Below, in pieces: positions 50,460 through 59,265 of a stretch of DNA of 64,000 nucleotides; positions within the stretch are counted from its first letter, which is position 1; the number at the start of each line of letters is the position of its first letter. Position numbers and translations under genes: made by a program. The stretch lies in NCBI GenBank assembly GCA_047622145.1, contig JBLHMO010000001.1, positions 1 to 64,000 of the forward strand. Reading direction: 5' to 3'. Source of the DNA: Litorivivens sp047622145 (GTDB lineage: Bacteria > Pseudomonadota > Gammaproteobacteria > Pseudomonadales > Spongiibacteraceae). The notes below the pieces were generated by a model. The model saw only the letters and a program-made list of their open reading frames with translations, searched no databases and was not told the origin of the DNA.

Positions 50460-52202
50460 CTAAAATCTGATGGGCAAGTTGTAGTGGTCAGATAGGGCTT
50501 CGCGGGTAATAACGCCCTCGTCGGGCGGCCCGCGCCGCTGCCGACTGCTGCTAACGAATAAGACATCAAGCCCCGCCTGATTCATGGAATCCAATGCCTC
50601 CCAGAGCGTGCTGCTAAGGTCAACATTGGCGGTGCGGCGACGGTTTGGCAGTGCCGCGAGCAAATCGACAGTTTCATCGTCCGACTCCAGCTGGTCCAAT
50701 AGCGGGAGCCAATTTTCGCGGTGCACCACAATGCGTTGGCCCTCTTGGTTGGTGATGACCAGCCAGCGTACCGGTTTTTCCGTTAGTTTGGGTAGGTCGG
50801 CCACCGGCAGCTGCTGCTCAACATGCTTGAGGTTGCGATCCATCAGTGCCGCGACACTGGTGCGCAGCAGCTCCAGCGTTAAGGGATCGGAGCGCACGGA
50901 TTGCTGATGCGCCTGCAGCGTTGTCTGGTGGGCCGACTGCAATCCGAATGCTTCCCGGTGCACCAGCTGCGCCGAAATGACGGCCAGCATGGCTGGAAAT
51001 ACGATGTTCAGGTTATGGGTCAATTCGATAATAGCCAGCAGCGCCGCCAGTGGCGCATTCAAAATGGCGCCCATGGTCGCGGCCATGCCCAGCAAGACAT
51101 AAAAGCTGTGCTCCGCGGCAAGTTCCGGTAATAGGGTGATCCCCACATTGCCCAGCAGTGCGCCGGCAAACGCACCGATCAGCAAGCTGGGGCCGATAAT
51201 GCCGATGGGCATACCCATGCCGCAGGACACCGCGCTTGCGAGAAGTTTAAGGACAAGCAGGAGTAGCAGAACCTGAAGGCTGTAACTGCCGTCCATCGCA
51301 GATTGTAGGCTATCATAACCAATGCCGAGAACTTGCGGCGCCAGCAAGGCGCAGAGGCCGGTGACCAGTCCGGCTATGACCATACGCAGCAAAACCGGTT
51401 GTCCCAGTAAGCGCAGGCAGCGCGACTGTATGCTCACAAACAGTCCAGAGAGCACTCCGGCGCTGATACCCAATAGCGCAATAAAGGGCAGCTCCAGCAG
51501 GGATGCCATATTGATATCGCTAGCGGGCAGAAAAATAATATCGCCAAATACCGCCTGGGATATCGTGGTTGCAGTCACTGACGCCAGTATCACGGGCACG
51601 AATCCGGTAACCGTGTATTCGAGCATAACGACTTCCATCGCGAAAATGACCCCGGCGATGGGCGTGTTAAAGGAGGCGGCAATGGCGGCGGCGGTGCCGC
51701 AGGCTGTCATAACCCTGAGGCTGTTGTTGGGTAGGCGCATGCGCCGTCCGAACAAACTGCTTGCGGCGGCGCCGATATGAACCGCCGGGCCTTCGCGGCC
51801 GCCCGACTGGCCGCTGAGCAGGGCAATAAGAGCGCCGCCAAATTGCAGTGTAAGATTGCCCAGCGGCAAGTGCCCGCGGCCGTGATGGAGCGACGCGATC
51901 ACGTGCGGTATGCCCGTCATTCGATAACTCTGGGGGGTAAAATGCAGGATCAGACCCAAAATCAGTGCGCCGCCAAACGGCAAGGCGAAATGCCAGAAGC
52001 GGGGTAGGGCTTCAAAATTTTCCGGTGAGCCGCCGGGTAGAAATTCCGCCAGCGGCCATTCAAGCGCGAGCCGGAATACGACGATTAAGCTGGCGGTGAT
52101 CACGCCCGCTAGAAGGCCCAGCAGCGCATAGGGCAGGGCGGCGTCCGGGCTGGCAAGCCGCCGCCGAAACTCGCGCAGGCTGTTATTTAGCACGGAGGAC
52201 AA
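50460..52202 (-). CDS. CLC-type chloride/proton transporter with CBS-like tail
   Basis: The 580-aa protein has the CLC membrane fold (about residues 15-440) and a C-terminal pair of CBS-like segments (about 455-570, KPVRWLVITNQEGQRIVVHR; LDVLFVSSS). The anion-filter loops are recognisable but diverged: GSGIP is MTGIP, the GREGP gating Glu motif is intact (SGQSGGREGPAVHIG), and GxFxP is GIIGP. The internal Glu near FAMEVVMLEY may be the proton-path Glu. It is either a Cl-/H+ exchanger or, given the altered filter, another anion transporter. hemJ starts 5 bases downstream. It diverges from argC. Confidence 0.88.
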   Translation of the reverse strand: MSSVLNNSLREFRRRLASPDAALPYALLGLLAGVITASLIVVFRLALEWPLAEFLPGGSPENFEALPRFWHFALPFGGALILGLILHFTPQSYRMTGIPHVIASLHHGRGHLPLGNLTLQFGGALIALLSGQSGGREGPAVHIGAAASSLFGRRMRLPNNSLRVMTACGTAAAIAASFNTPIAGVIFAMEVVMLEYTVTGFVPVILASVTATTISQAVFGDIIFLPASDINMASLLELPFIALLGISAGVLSGLFVSIQSRCLRLLGQPVLLRMVIAGLVTGLCALLAPQVLGIGYDSLQSAMDGSYSLQVLLLLLVLKLLASAVSCGMGMPIGIIGPSLLIGAFAGALLGNVGITLLPELAAEHSFYVLLGMAATMGAILNAPLAALLAIIELTHNLNIVFPAMLAVISAQLVHREAFGLQSAHQTTLQAHQQSVRSDPLTLELLRTSVAALMDRNLKHVEQQLPVADLPKLTEKPVRWLVITNQEGQRIVVHRENWLPLLDQLESDDETVDLLAALPNRRRTANVDLSSTLWEALDSMNQAGLDVLFVSSSRQRRGPPDEGVITREALSDHYNLPIRF

Positions 52203-52331
52203 ACTCCGCTGATTTTATAAAGCGTTTTGTGAGGACTAATAACATGCTCTGCTTCGCGTGTGCGCGCTAAATCGATTATTATAAGCGGCTCATCCTCGCA
52301 GGCCTAATAAGTCTGCTCAACGTAACAGGGA

Positions 52332-53378
52332 ATGGCTGTGTTAAAGGTAGGTATTGTCGGTGGCACCGGTTATACAGGTGCTGAATTATTGCGAATTCTG
52401 GTCGACCATCCAGATGCGGAAGTTACCATGATCACCTCGCGTGCCGAGGCCGGTGTGAATGTTGACGAGTTATTTCCCAGCCTGCGCGGCCGCTGTGATT
52501 TACGCTTCACCGAGCCTGAACCCGATAAGTTGGCTCAATGCGATGCAGTGTTTTTTGCGACGCCGCACAATGTTGCGATGAACTCCGTCCCCGAGCTGTT
52601 GGCGGCCGGCACGCGAGTAATTGATTTGTCTGCCGACTTCCGTATTCGCGACGCCAAGCTCTGGTCAAAGTGGTATCACGAAGAGCACGCGTGCCCAGAG
52701 CTGCTGGAAAGAGTGGTATACGGACTGCCGGAAATCTTTTCAAAAGAACTGCGTGACGCAGAGTTGGTGGCCTGCGCGGGCTGTTATCCAACGGCAATCC
52801 AGCTGGGCTTCTGGCCCCTGCTCGAAGAGAAATTGGTCGATAATACGCACCTGATTGCCAGCGCCGCGTCGGGTATCAGCGGTGCCGGCCGACAGGCCAA
52901 GGTCGGTAACCTGTACACGGAAGTGGCGGAAAATTTTAAAGCCTACGGTGTATCGGGCCATCGCCATTTACCTGAACTTAATCAGGGGCTCTCATGGGCC
53001 GCAGGTGAGCCGCTGAATGTGGTGTTTACGCCGCATTTAGTGCCCATGATTCGCGGTATTCACGCCACGCTTTATGCGACTCTGCGCGATCCGGCGGTGG
53101 CGCTGGATGAGTTGCAGTACTTGTATGAACAGCGCTTTGCCAACTGCCCCTTTGTCGATGTGATGCCGGTCGGCAGTCATCCCGAAACTCGCAGCGTGAA
53201 GGGCAGTAATATTCTGCGAATGGCGCTGCACCGTCCGCCGCAGAGCGATTCAGTGGTGGTGCTGGTGGCCGAAGACAACTTGGTTAAGGGCGCTTCGGGG
53301 CAGGCTATTCAGTGCATGAACCTGATGTTTGGTCTCGACGAGACCGCGGGTTTGGGCGCGATTGCTGTACTACCCTAA
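52332..53378 (+). CDS. argC: N-acetyl-gamma-glutamyl-phosphate reductase
   Basis: ArgC reduces N-acetyl-glutamyl phosphate in arginine synthesis. The 348-aa protein has the Rossmann motif VGIVGGTGYTGAELL at the start, the active-site Cys in LVACAGCYPTAIQLG near residue 148 and GVSGHRHLPELNQGL and TPHLVPMIRGI downstream. It is the long (type 1) form. It diverges from the CLC gene and precedes erpA by 96 bp. Confidence 0.97.
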   Translation: MAVLKVGIVGGTGYTGAELLRILVDHPDAEVTMITSRAEAGVNVDELFPSLRGRCDLRFTEPEPDKLAQCDAVFFATPHNVAMNSVPELLAAGTRVIDLSADFRIRDAKLWSKWYHEEHACPELLERVVYGLPEIFSKELRDAELVACAGCYPTAIQLGFWPLLEEKLVDNTHLIASAASGISGAGRQAKVGNLYTEVAENFKAYGVSGHRHLPELNQGLSWAAGEPLNVVFTPHLVPMIRGIHATLYATLRDPAVALDELQYLYEQRFANCPFVDVMPVGSHPETRSVKGSNILRMALHRPPQSDSVVVLVAEDNLVKGASGQAIQCMNLMFGLDETAGLGAIAVLP

Positions 53379-53474
53379 GTTTTCGTATAAAGTTGACTAA
53401 TTTACTGGGTTATTGAACAATTCTCGGGCTGGCCGCAGATTTCAGCTGCGGCGGCCTGATTTCGAAGGAGTCGT

Positions 53475-53825
53475 ATGTCGGTAGAGCAATTTACACCCAC
53501 AGTAGTTAATCTCACTGCTCGCGCGGTAGAGAAGGTGCGGACCTTGAAAACCGAGGAAGCCAATCCGGACATCAAACTTCGCGTGTTTGTGACTGGGGGT
53601 GGCTGTTCGGGTTTTCAGTATGGTTTTACCTTCGACGAATTGGTGGCCGATGACGACACGTCGGTCGATGTTGATGATGTGACGGTGCTGGTCGACCCGC
53701 TGAGCTATCAGTATCTGACCGGCGCAGAAGTCGACTATCTCGAAGGCCTTGAAGGTTCGCGCTTTGTTGTGACTAACCCCAATGCTTCCACTACCTGCGG
53801 TTGCGGGTCCTCGTTTTCTATCTGA
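53475..53825 (+). CDS. erpA: Iron-sulfur cluster insertion protein ErpA
   Basis: ErpA is an A-type carrier that delivers Fe-S clusters to apoproteins, including isoprenoid enzymes. The 116-aa protein shows LTARAVEKVRTL, the first Cys in VTGGGCSGFQYGF and the CxC pair in TTCGCGSSFSI at the C-terminus. GAAGGAG lies 7 bases before the ATG. The argC-erpA-anmK group is as in Pseudomonas. Confidence 0.97.
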   Translation: MSVEQFTPTVVNLTARAVEKVRTLKTEEANPDIKLRVFVTGGGCSGFQYGFTFDELVADDDTSVDVDDVTVLVDPLSYQYLTGAEVDYLEGLEGSRFVVTNPNASTTCGCGSSFSI

Positions 53826-53850
53826 TTTATCCGCCCTTCAGAGCCGGCAA

Positions 53851-54963
53851 TCAGGCTGGGTATATTGCGCCCAGCAGGGCTTCATGTGCGGCCCCGGTTA
53901 CGCTGGGGATATTTCCGCTCATACCTTCCATACGTCTATAAGCCAGCCAGGCGAAGGCGATCGCTTCAACCCATTGCGGTGCAATGCCGAGCTTTTCTGT
54001 GCTGACCACCAGCATGGGATGCAGCAGTGTTTCCAGTCTTTGCATCAGCGTGGTGTTATAGGCGCCACCACCACAAACATAGAGCTGGGACGGGTGGCTG
54101 TTCAGTCGCAGCAGGGGCGCAGCAATCGTTTGTGCACTGAACTCGAGTAGGCTTGCCTGAATATCTTGCGGGCTTAAATGGGTCGGTAAATCGGCGAGTA
54201 GCCCTGCGTCAAAATCCTCGCGGCCGGTGCTGCGTGGTCCGTTGTGTAGCTGGAAGTAGGGCAATGCTAGCAAGCCGCTTAGAAAGGCATCGTCGACTTT
54301 GCCACTTGCCGCCCAGCGACCGCCCTCGTCGAATTCCAAGCCTTGTTGTTGCCGAACCCAAACGTCCATCAATACATTGCCGGGCCCAGTATCGAATCCG
54401 CTGCATTCGCCCTTGGCCGGTAGCAGGGTGATATTCGCCATGCCACCAATATTGACGATGGCGCGGTACGATGTGTCAGACGCAAATACGGCACGATGAA
54501 ATGCCGGTGCCAGTGGTGCGCCTTGTCCGCCTTCGGCGATATCGCGGCGGCGAAAGTCACTAACGGTGGTGATGCCGGTTTGCATCGCGAGGGTATTGGG
54601 GTCGCCAATCTGGAGAGTGAAGGCGGTATTGGCTGGTTGCACGGCCGTAGCTGGACGATGGCGAATCGTTTGGCCGTGGCAGCCGATGGCACTCACGCTG
54701 CCGGCGGAGACACCGGCTTTACTTAGCAATGCAGTAACGGCCTCGGCATAACAGGCGCCCAACTCGCGGTCGGCGCGCCCCATTCGCTCAATCTCGTTGT
54801 CGCCCGGTTGGCACAAACGGGTCAGTGATGCGCGCAGATGTTCCGGAAAGCTGTGCTCGTGATGGCTGAGTAATTCAGGTTTTTTGTCAGCTGAAATTTC
54901 GCACAGCGCAGCGTCGATGCTGTCCAGGCTGGTGCCGGACATCACCCCAATATACAGCGGCAC
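53851..54963 (-). CDS. anmK: Anhydro-N-acetylmuramic acid kinase
   Basis: AnmK converts 1,6-anhydro-MurNAc from wall turnover to MurNAc-6-phosphate. The 370-aa product starts at GTG 54963, whose first base is the last base of the TAG stop of the M23 gene (TAGTG). The motif GVMSGTSLDSIDAALCEI is diagnostic, followed by GCHGQTIRHRP, VSDFRRRDIAEGGQGAPLAP and FDTGPGNVLMD. It supports the recycling theme of amgK-murU elsewhere in the window, since the pathway then needs a MurNAc-6-P phosphatase. Confidence 0.96.
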   Translation of the reverse strand: MPLYIGVMSGTSLDSIDAALCEISADKKPELLSHHEHSFPEHLRASLTRLCQPGDNEIERMGRADRELGACYAEAVTALLSKAGVSAGSVSAIGCHGQTIRHRPATAVQPANTAFTLQIGDPNTLAMQTGITTVSDFRRRDIAEGGQGAPLAPAFHRAVFASDTSYRAIVNIGGMANITLLPAKGECSGFDTGPGNVLMDVWVRQQQGLEFDEGGRWAASGKVDDAFLSGLLALPYFQLHNGPRSTGREDFDAGLLADLPTHLSPQDIQASLLEFSAQTIAAPLLRLNSHPSQLYVCGGGAYNTTLMQRLETLLHPMLVVSTEKLGIAPQWVEAIAFAWLAYRRMEGMSGNIPSVTGAAHEALLGAIYPA

Positions 54964-56345
54964 TAGCCTGCGCCGACCCGAGATGTAGACGGGCTGCGAA
55001 ACCCGGCCTGAACTGCGTAGGTTGAAAGTTGTAGATGCATGCCGCGTATCGCTTGGGCGTAGATGGTCATTTCGGTAGTGGTGATTTTTTTGGCTTTTGG
55101 CAGCTTGTCGACGATAGTGCGGGGATTACGGTGCACACCGTTCATAAGAAATTCATAGTGAAGGTGGGGGCCCGTGGCATACCCCGTCGAGCCCACCCAA
55201 CCAATGACCTGACGCTGGTCCACGCGACTGCCTTTGCGCACGGCTTTGCGGTCCAAATGCAGGTATTTGGTGATGTATTGTGGCCCGTGCTGAACAAACA
55301 CATAGTTGCCATTGGCCTTGGTGTAGCCCGCATCAATTACCCGTCCTTCGCCGGCGGCGTATACCGGCGTGCCGCGGGGAGCGGCGTAGTCAATGCCTCG
55401 GTGGGGGCGCACCGTCTTGAATACCGGATGCAAACGTCTGGGATTAAAGTGCGATGAAATGCGTGAAAACTCGAGCGGCGCGCGCAAAAATGCTTTTTGC
55501 ATGCTTTCGCCTTCGGGTGAGTAATAGCTGGTCGACCCCAGTGCGTTGGTGTATCGAAAGGCCTGATAGCTACGCCCCCTGTTAACATACTCAGCGGCAA
55601 GAATGTCGCCACTTTTGTAACGCTCGCCATCAATATAGAGTTCTTCGTAGAGAACAATAAAATGGTCGCCGGCGCGAACGTCGTACACAAAGTCCATCAC
55701 GCCGCCAAAAATATTGGAAAGTTCCATGATCAGGCGTTGCGGCAGGTTGGCGTCTTCAGCGGCTTTATACAGAGAGCTGGAGATGGTTGCGCTGTTGAGT
55801 TTGACGCGAACCTCTGGCACGCGACTGAGTTCCGATGTTTTGAAGCCGTCGGGCGTGCGCTCAAATAGCAGGGTTGAAATCTTGTTGTGCTGCAGTTTAA
55901 GTGCTTGTAAGCGATTGTTCGCAATATGGAAAGACAGCTCCTGCCCAGGGAGGATGCGGCTCAGGACTTTTGTCTGCTTGGCGCTGGTAACCAGTTCGTG
56001 CAGATCGGCAGCGTGCAGCCCCATACGGTTAAAAATATGCGAGAGGCTGTCGCCCGCTTCCACGGCAATAGTGTCCCAGTGAACACTGGCTGCCAGTGGC
56101 TCGTTTACGCTCAAGCGTTGAATACCGCTTGGGCTGACTTCAAGGCTAAGGGGAATGGCGGTACGCTTGGCTTCAGCTTTTTCACCCGGTAACAGGAGTA
56201 GTAGTAACACGATGGCGATAAAGGTCGATAGAGCCATGACCACATGTTTTTTGGGTGGGTGCGGAACCGCTGACCACTTTTCGCTGGGCTCTATATACAT
56301 CACATTTGTCTTCACATTATTGTTGGACAGCACACGCTGAGCCAA
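54963..56345 (-). CDS. M23 peptidoglycan endopeptidase (MepM-like)
   Basis: The 460-aa protein has an N-terminal cytoplasmic stretch, a membrane helix (VVMALSTFIAIVLLLLLLPG), a LysM-like/OapA-type region (VEAGDSLSHIFNRMGLHAAD) and a zinc peptidase domain with HRGIDYAAPRGTPVYAA and GPHLHYEFLMNG, giving the H-x-D and HxH ligands. It probably cuts D,D-cross-links as the MepM group does. The 56345 start is TTG; an ATG at 56300 (MYIEPSEKW) is an alternative that leaves the anchor intact. It overlaps anmK by one base, linking wall cleavage to recycling of the released sugar. Confidence 0.92.
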   Translation of the reverse strand: MAQRVLSNNNVKTNVMYIEPSEKWSAVPHPPKKHVVMALSTFIAIVLLLLLLPGEKAEAKRTAIPLSLEVSPSGIQRLSVNEPLAASVHWDTIAVEAGDSLSHIFNRMGLHAADLHELVTSAKQTKVLSRILPGQELSFHIANNRLQALKLQHNKISTLLFERTPDGFKTSELSRVPEVRVKLNSATISSSLYKAAEDANLPQRLIMELSNIFGGVMDFVYDVRAGDHFIVLYEELYIDGERYKSGDILAAEYVNRGRSYQAFRYTNALGSTSYYSPEGESMQKAFLRAPLEFSRISSHFNPRRLHPVFKTVRPHRGIDYAAPRGTPVYAAGEGRVIDAGYTKANGNYVFVQHGPQYITKYLHLDRKAVRKGSRVDQRQVIGWVGSTGYATGPHLHYEFLMNGVHRNPRTIVDKLPKAKKITTTEMTIYAQAIRGMHLQLSTYAVQAGFRSPSTSRVGAG

Positions 56346-56453
56346 ACACTTCGTAAATCAAGGCTAAATCCAGCTTTATGAATCACTTAGTCGACAAACC
56401 TATAATAAATCATAAGAGTTACACAAATAAAGTACTAACTTACCGGCTCAACC

Positions 56454-56481
56454 TTGCAATTCGGGGACTTTGTTGTATTGT
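56454..56481 (+). promoter_or_regulatory. Candidate tyrS promoter
   Basis: TTGCAA (56454-56459) and TATTGT (56476-56481) with a 16-base spacer lie 44 bases before the tyrS ATG. A second TATAAT is at 56401-56406 without a good -35. Confidence 0.4.
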
Positions 56482-56524
56482 GCCAGCTCCGTGGGGTAAG
56501 GGTATTGGTTTTTTCCGGAGTGTG

Positions 56525-57835
56525 ATGGTGGTAGATACTGACTTGATTTCTGATTTGCGCGCCAGGGGGCTAATCGCGCAAATGAGCAGCGAAGATGAGC
56601 TGATACAGCACCTCAGCGAAGCGCCGCGAACGCTGTATTGTGGTTTTGACCCCACGGCGGACAGCCTGCATATAGGCAGCTTGGTGCCGCTATTGACGCT
56701 TAAGCGTTTTCAGCTGGCCGGACACAGACCTTTGGCGCTGGTAGGCGGTGCCACTGGCCTGATTGGCGACCCCAGTTTCAAGGCCCAAGAACGCCAATTG
56801 AATACGCCCGACGTGGTAAACGGCTGGGTCGACAAGATTCGTACTCAGGTGAGCCGCTTTATTGACTTTGATTGTGGTGACAACGCCGCGCAAGTGGTCA
56901 ATAACCTTGATTGGATCGGCGAAATCAATGTGCTGGATTTCCTGCGCGATGTCGGCAAGCACTTTTCCGTCAATTCAATGATTCAAAAAGAATCTGTAAA
57001 ACAAAGGCTTGAGCGTGAGGGAGAGGGTATCTCCTTCACCGAATTCACCTATATGATCTTGCAATCCTACGATTTCGCGGCCCTTAATCGCGAACACGGC
57101 TGCAGCCTGCAAATTGGCGGTTCGGATCAGTGGGGTAATATTACCGGCGGTATCGACCTGAGTCGGCGTTTGAACCGCTCGCAGGTGTTCGGCCTGACCC
57201 TGCCGCTGGTTACCAAGTCTGACGGCACCAAGTTTGGTAAAACCGAGGCTGGTACTATTTGGTTGGACCCGGCCAAGACCTCTCCCTACGCCTTTTATCA
57301 GTTCTGGCTGAATACAGCTGACGCGGATGTCTACAATTTTTTGCGTTACTTCACCTTTTTGAGCCCCGCTGACATTGATGGAATAGAGGCGAACGACCGT
57401 GCCGCTGAAGGACGACCTCAAGCACAGGGTGTTTTGGCTAACGAGGTGACTCGTTTGATTCACGGCGACGACGGTTTAGTGGCAGCGCAGCGCATCACCG
57501 AGGCGCTTTTTAGCGGTGAGGATGACGCTTTGTCAGAAGCGGATTACCATCAGCTGCAGCTGGACGGCTTGCCCTCTAGCGAGCTGAATCCGGCCAGCTT
57601 TGCCGATACGCCTCTCACCCAGCTGTTGGCAGACGCGGGTATGGCAGCGTCCGGCAAGCAGGTCAAGGATGCCTTGGGGCGAAACGCCGTTGTAATTAAC
57701 GGTCGGGTGGCCGGTGTTGCTGATATGATGAATTCTGCGGAGCTGTTTGCTCCGGCGGCAGCCCGCTTCAATAAATTTTATCTGGTGAAGCTCGGTAAAA
57801 AGAAATACCACTTGTTTGCGCTACCGAGCGCGTAA
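56525..57835 (+). CDS. tyrS: Tyrosyl-tRNA synthetase
   Basis: TyrS charges tRNA-Tyr. I choose ATG 56525 (MVVDTDLISDLRARGLIAQM), with GGAG four bases upstream; a 49-codon extension from 56378 is not family-like. The 436-aa class I enzyme has YCGFDPTADSLHIGSLVPLL (the HIGH variant HIGS near residue 50), IGGSDQWGNITGG, the KMSKS variant KFGKTEAGTIW and a C-terminal S4 RNA-binding domain (KDALGRNAVVINGRVAG). It diverges from the M23 gene and precedes the imelysin gene by 54 bp. Confidence 0.95.
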   Translation: MVVDTDLISDLRARGLIAQMSSEDELIQHLSEAPRTLYCGFDPTADSLHIGSLVPLLTLKRFQLAGHRPLALVGGATGLIGDPSFKAQERQLNTPDVVNGWVDKIRTQVSRFIDFDCGDNAAQVVNNLDWIGEINVLDFLRDVGKHFSVNSMIQKESVKQRLEREGEGISFTEFTYMILQSYDFAALNREHGCSLQIGGSDQWGNITGGIDLSRRLNRSQVFGLTLPLVTKSDGTKFGKTEAGTIWLDPAKTSPYAFYQFWLNTADADVYNFLRYFTFLSPADIDGIEANDRAAEGRPQAQGVLANEVTRLIHGDDGLVAAQRITEALFSGEDDALSEADYHQLQLDGLPSSELNPASFADTPLTQLLADAGMAASGKQVKDALGRNAVVINGRVAGVADMMNSAELFAPAAARFNKFYLVKLGKKKYHLFALPSA

Positions 57836-57889
57836 GCGTTCACGTCAGTAGCTTGCCATACAGCGCTCAATTGCAGGAGGCAACTCGGC

Positions 57890-59197
57890 GTGCAAGAAGC
57901 GTGTAATTACCATCATAAAAACTGCCGTGCGCGGATTTTCATCGTTTTTCTGTTGCCGTTTATATTGGCGTGTTCTGCAAAACCTTCCGAGGCTGAAAAA
58001 CGCGCTGTACTGGCGGCCTATCGCGAGCAGGCGTATCGCGTTTATGACGATGCGTATCAGGCGGCGCGCCTGTTATATCGCGATATCGATGTACTGGTGC
58101 AGCAACCCTCGAACGAATCCCTGTTAGCCGCCCGCAAAAGTTGGCGCGCAGCGCGAGTTCCCTATTCGCAAACGGAAGCGCTGCGCTTTGGGCACTGGTT
58201 TGTGGATGAGTGGGAAGCCAAGGTTAATAGTTGGCCGATTGATGAAGGTTTTATCGACTATGTCGATGACGCTTATCAGGCCTCTGCAACCAATGTGTGG
58301 GCGCGAGCTAATATAGTAGGCTCCGACAGTATTGTAGTGGCAGGCCGTGATGTGCCCTTAAACTACATCGTTTTTAAACAACTGCAAATGCTGGAGTCGG
58401 TAGCCGATGTGGAAGCGGTGGTGGTAACCGGCTATCACGCTCTGGAATTTTTATTGTGGGGGCAGGATCGCCACGGCACCGAACGCGGCGCCGGTGAGCG
58501 ACCCTGGGCCGATTTCTCGATAGAGCATTGCACTAACGGGCCGCTGCCAGCCGAATCGGATAAGCCCTGCCGCAAGCGCGGTGAATTTCTTAAAACCGTT
58601 GCCATTTTACTGATGCGACAATTGCAGGAAATGCGTGAACACTGGGGTCCTGGTGCCGGCACGCCGGGTGATCGCCTGGTTCGCGGTGATGCAGATGCCG
58701 GCTTGAATCGCGTGTTATTTGGGCTGGCAGCAATGAGCACCGAAGAATTGGCCGGCGAACGTATGCAAGTCGCCTTATTAACGCATGCACCAGAGGAGGA
58801 GCAGGATTGTTTCTCTGACGATACGCATAATTCGCTGTGGTACAACGCTAAAAGTATCGAGAACTTTTACTACGCCCGCTACGAAGGCCGCTCATCGCTT
58901 AGCATCCCTGCGCATAGTTTGGCTGCGCTTGCGGCGCGCTACTATCCCGAGCTTGCAGCCCAGTTGGACGAGGCTTTTAAAAACACTCGCGAGGCTATGC
59001 AGGCAATTCGTGAGCAAGGCGAAAGTCAGCAGCAGTTTGTCGATCAAATGATTGCCGAAGGTAGTGTTGAGGGTAATGCGCTGTTTGAAACGGCGATAAA
59101 TCACTTGCAACTTCAAGCGGTCCTACTAAACAGTCTGGCAGACAATCTGGGTATTCAATTGGTGGCCCCTGCTGCGCTGGGTAAAGCGGCACAGTAG
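57890..59197 (+). CDS. Imelysin-family lipoprotein (iron-regulated, IrpA/ICMP-like)
   Basis: The 435-aa product starts at GTG 57890 with AGGAGG nine bases upstream and has a lipobox (ILAC). The M75 imelysin signature GYHALEFLLWGQD (GxHxxE, near residue 181) is clear. The repeated helical folds (SWRAARVPYSQTEALRFG, NSLWYNAKSIENFYYARYEG) are typical. Imelysin proteins are surface or periplasmic and are linked to iron uptake; peptidase activity is doubtful. The four-gene group that follows includes a di-heme oxidoreductase, the usual partner in iron-acquisition operons. Confidence 0.88.
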   Translation: MQEACNYHHKNCRARIFIVFLLPFILACSAKPSEAEKRAVLAAYREQAYRVYDDAYQAARLLYRDIDVLVQQPSNESLLAARKSWRAARVPYSQTEALRFGHWFVDEWEAKVNSWPIDEGFIDYVDDAYQASATNVWARANIVGSDSIVVAGRDVPLNYIVFKQLQMLESVADVEAVVVTGYHALEFLLWGQDRHGTERGAGERPWADFSIEHCTNGPLPAESDKPCRKRGEFLKTVAILLMRQLQEMREHWGPGAGTPGDRLVRGDADAGLNRVLFGLAAMSTEELAGERMQVALLTHAPEEEQDCFSDDTHNSLWYNAKSIENFYYARYEGRSSLSIPAHSLAALAARYYPELAAQLDEAFKNTREAMQAIREQGESQQQFVDQMIAEGSVEGNALFETAINHLQLQAVLLNSLADNLGIQLVAPAALGKAAQ

Positions 59198-59265
59198 CTC
59201 GGTGGCTGGCATAGCGCACCGTAGTTTAATCAATAGCAGAATGAGCAGGGAAGTAAGTTTAGAAA

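Noticed and set aside
56378..56524. 49-codon extension of tyrS
   Set aside because: It covers the likely promoter and has no synthetase similarity.
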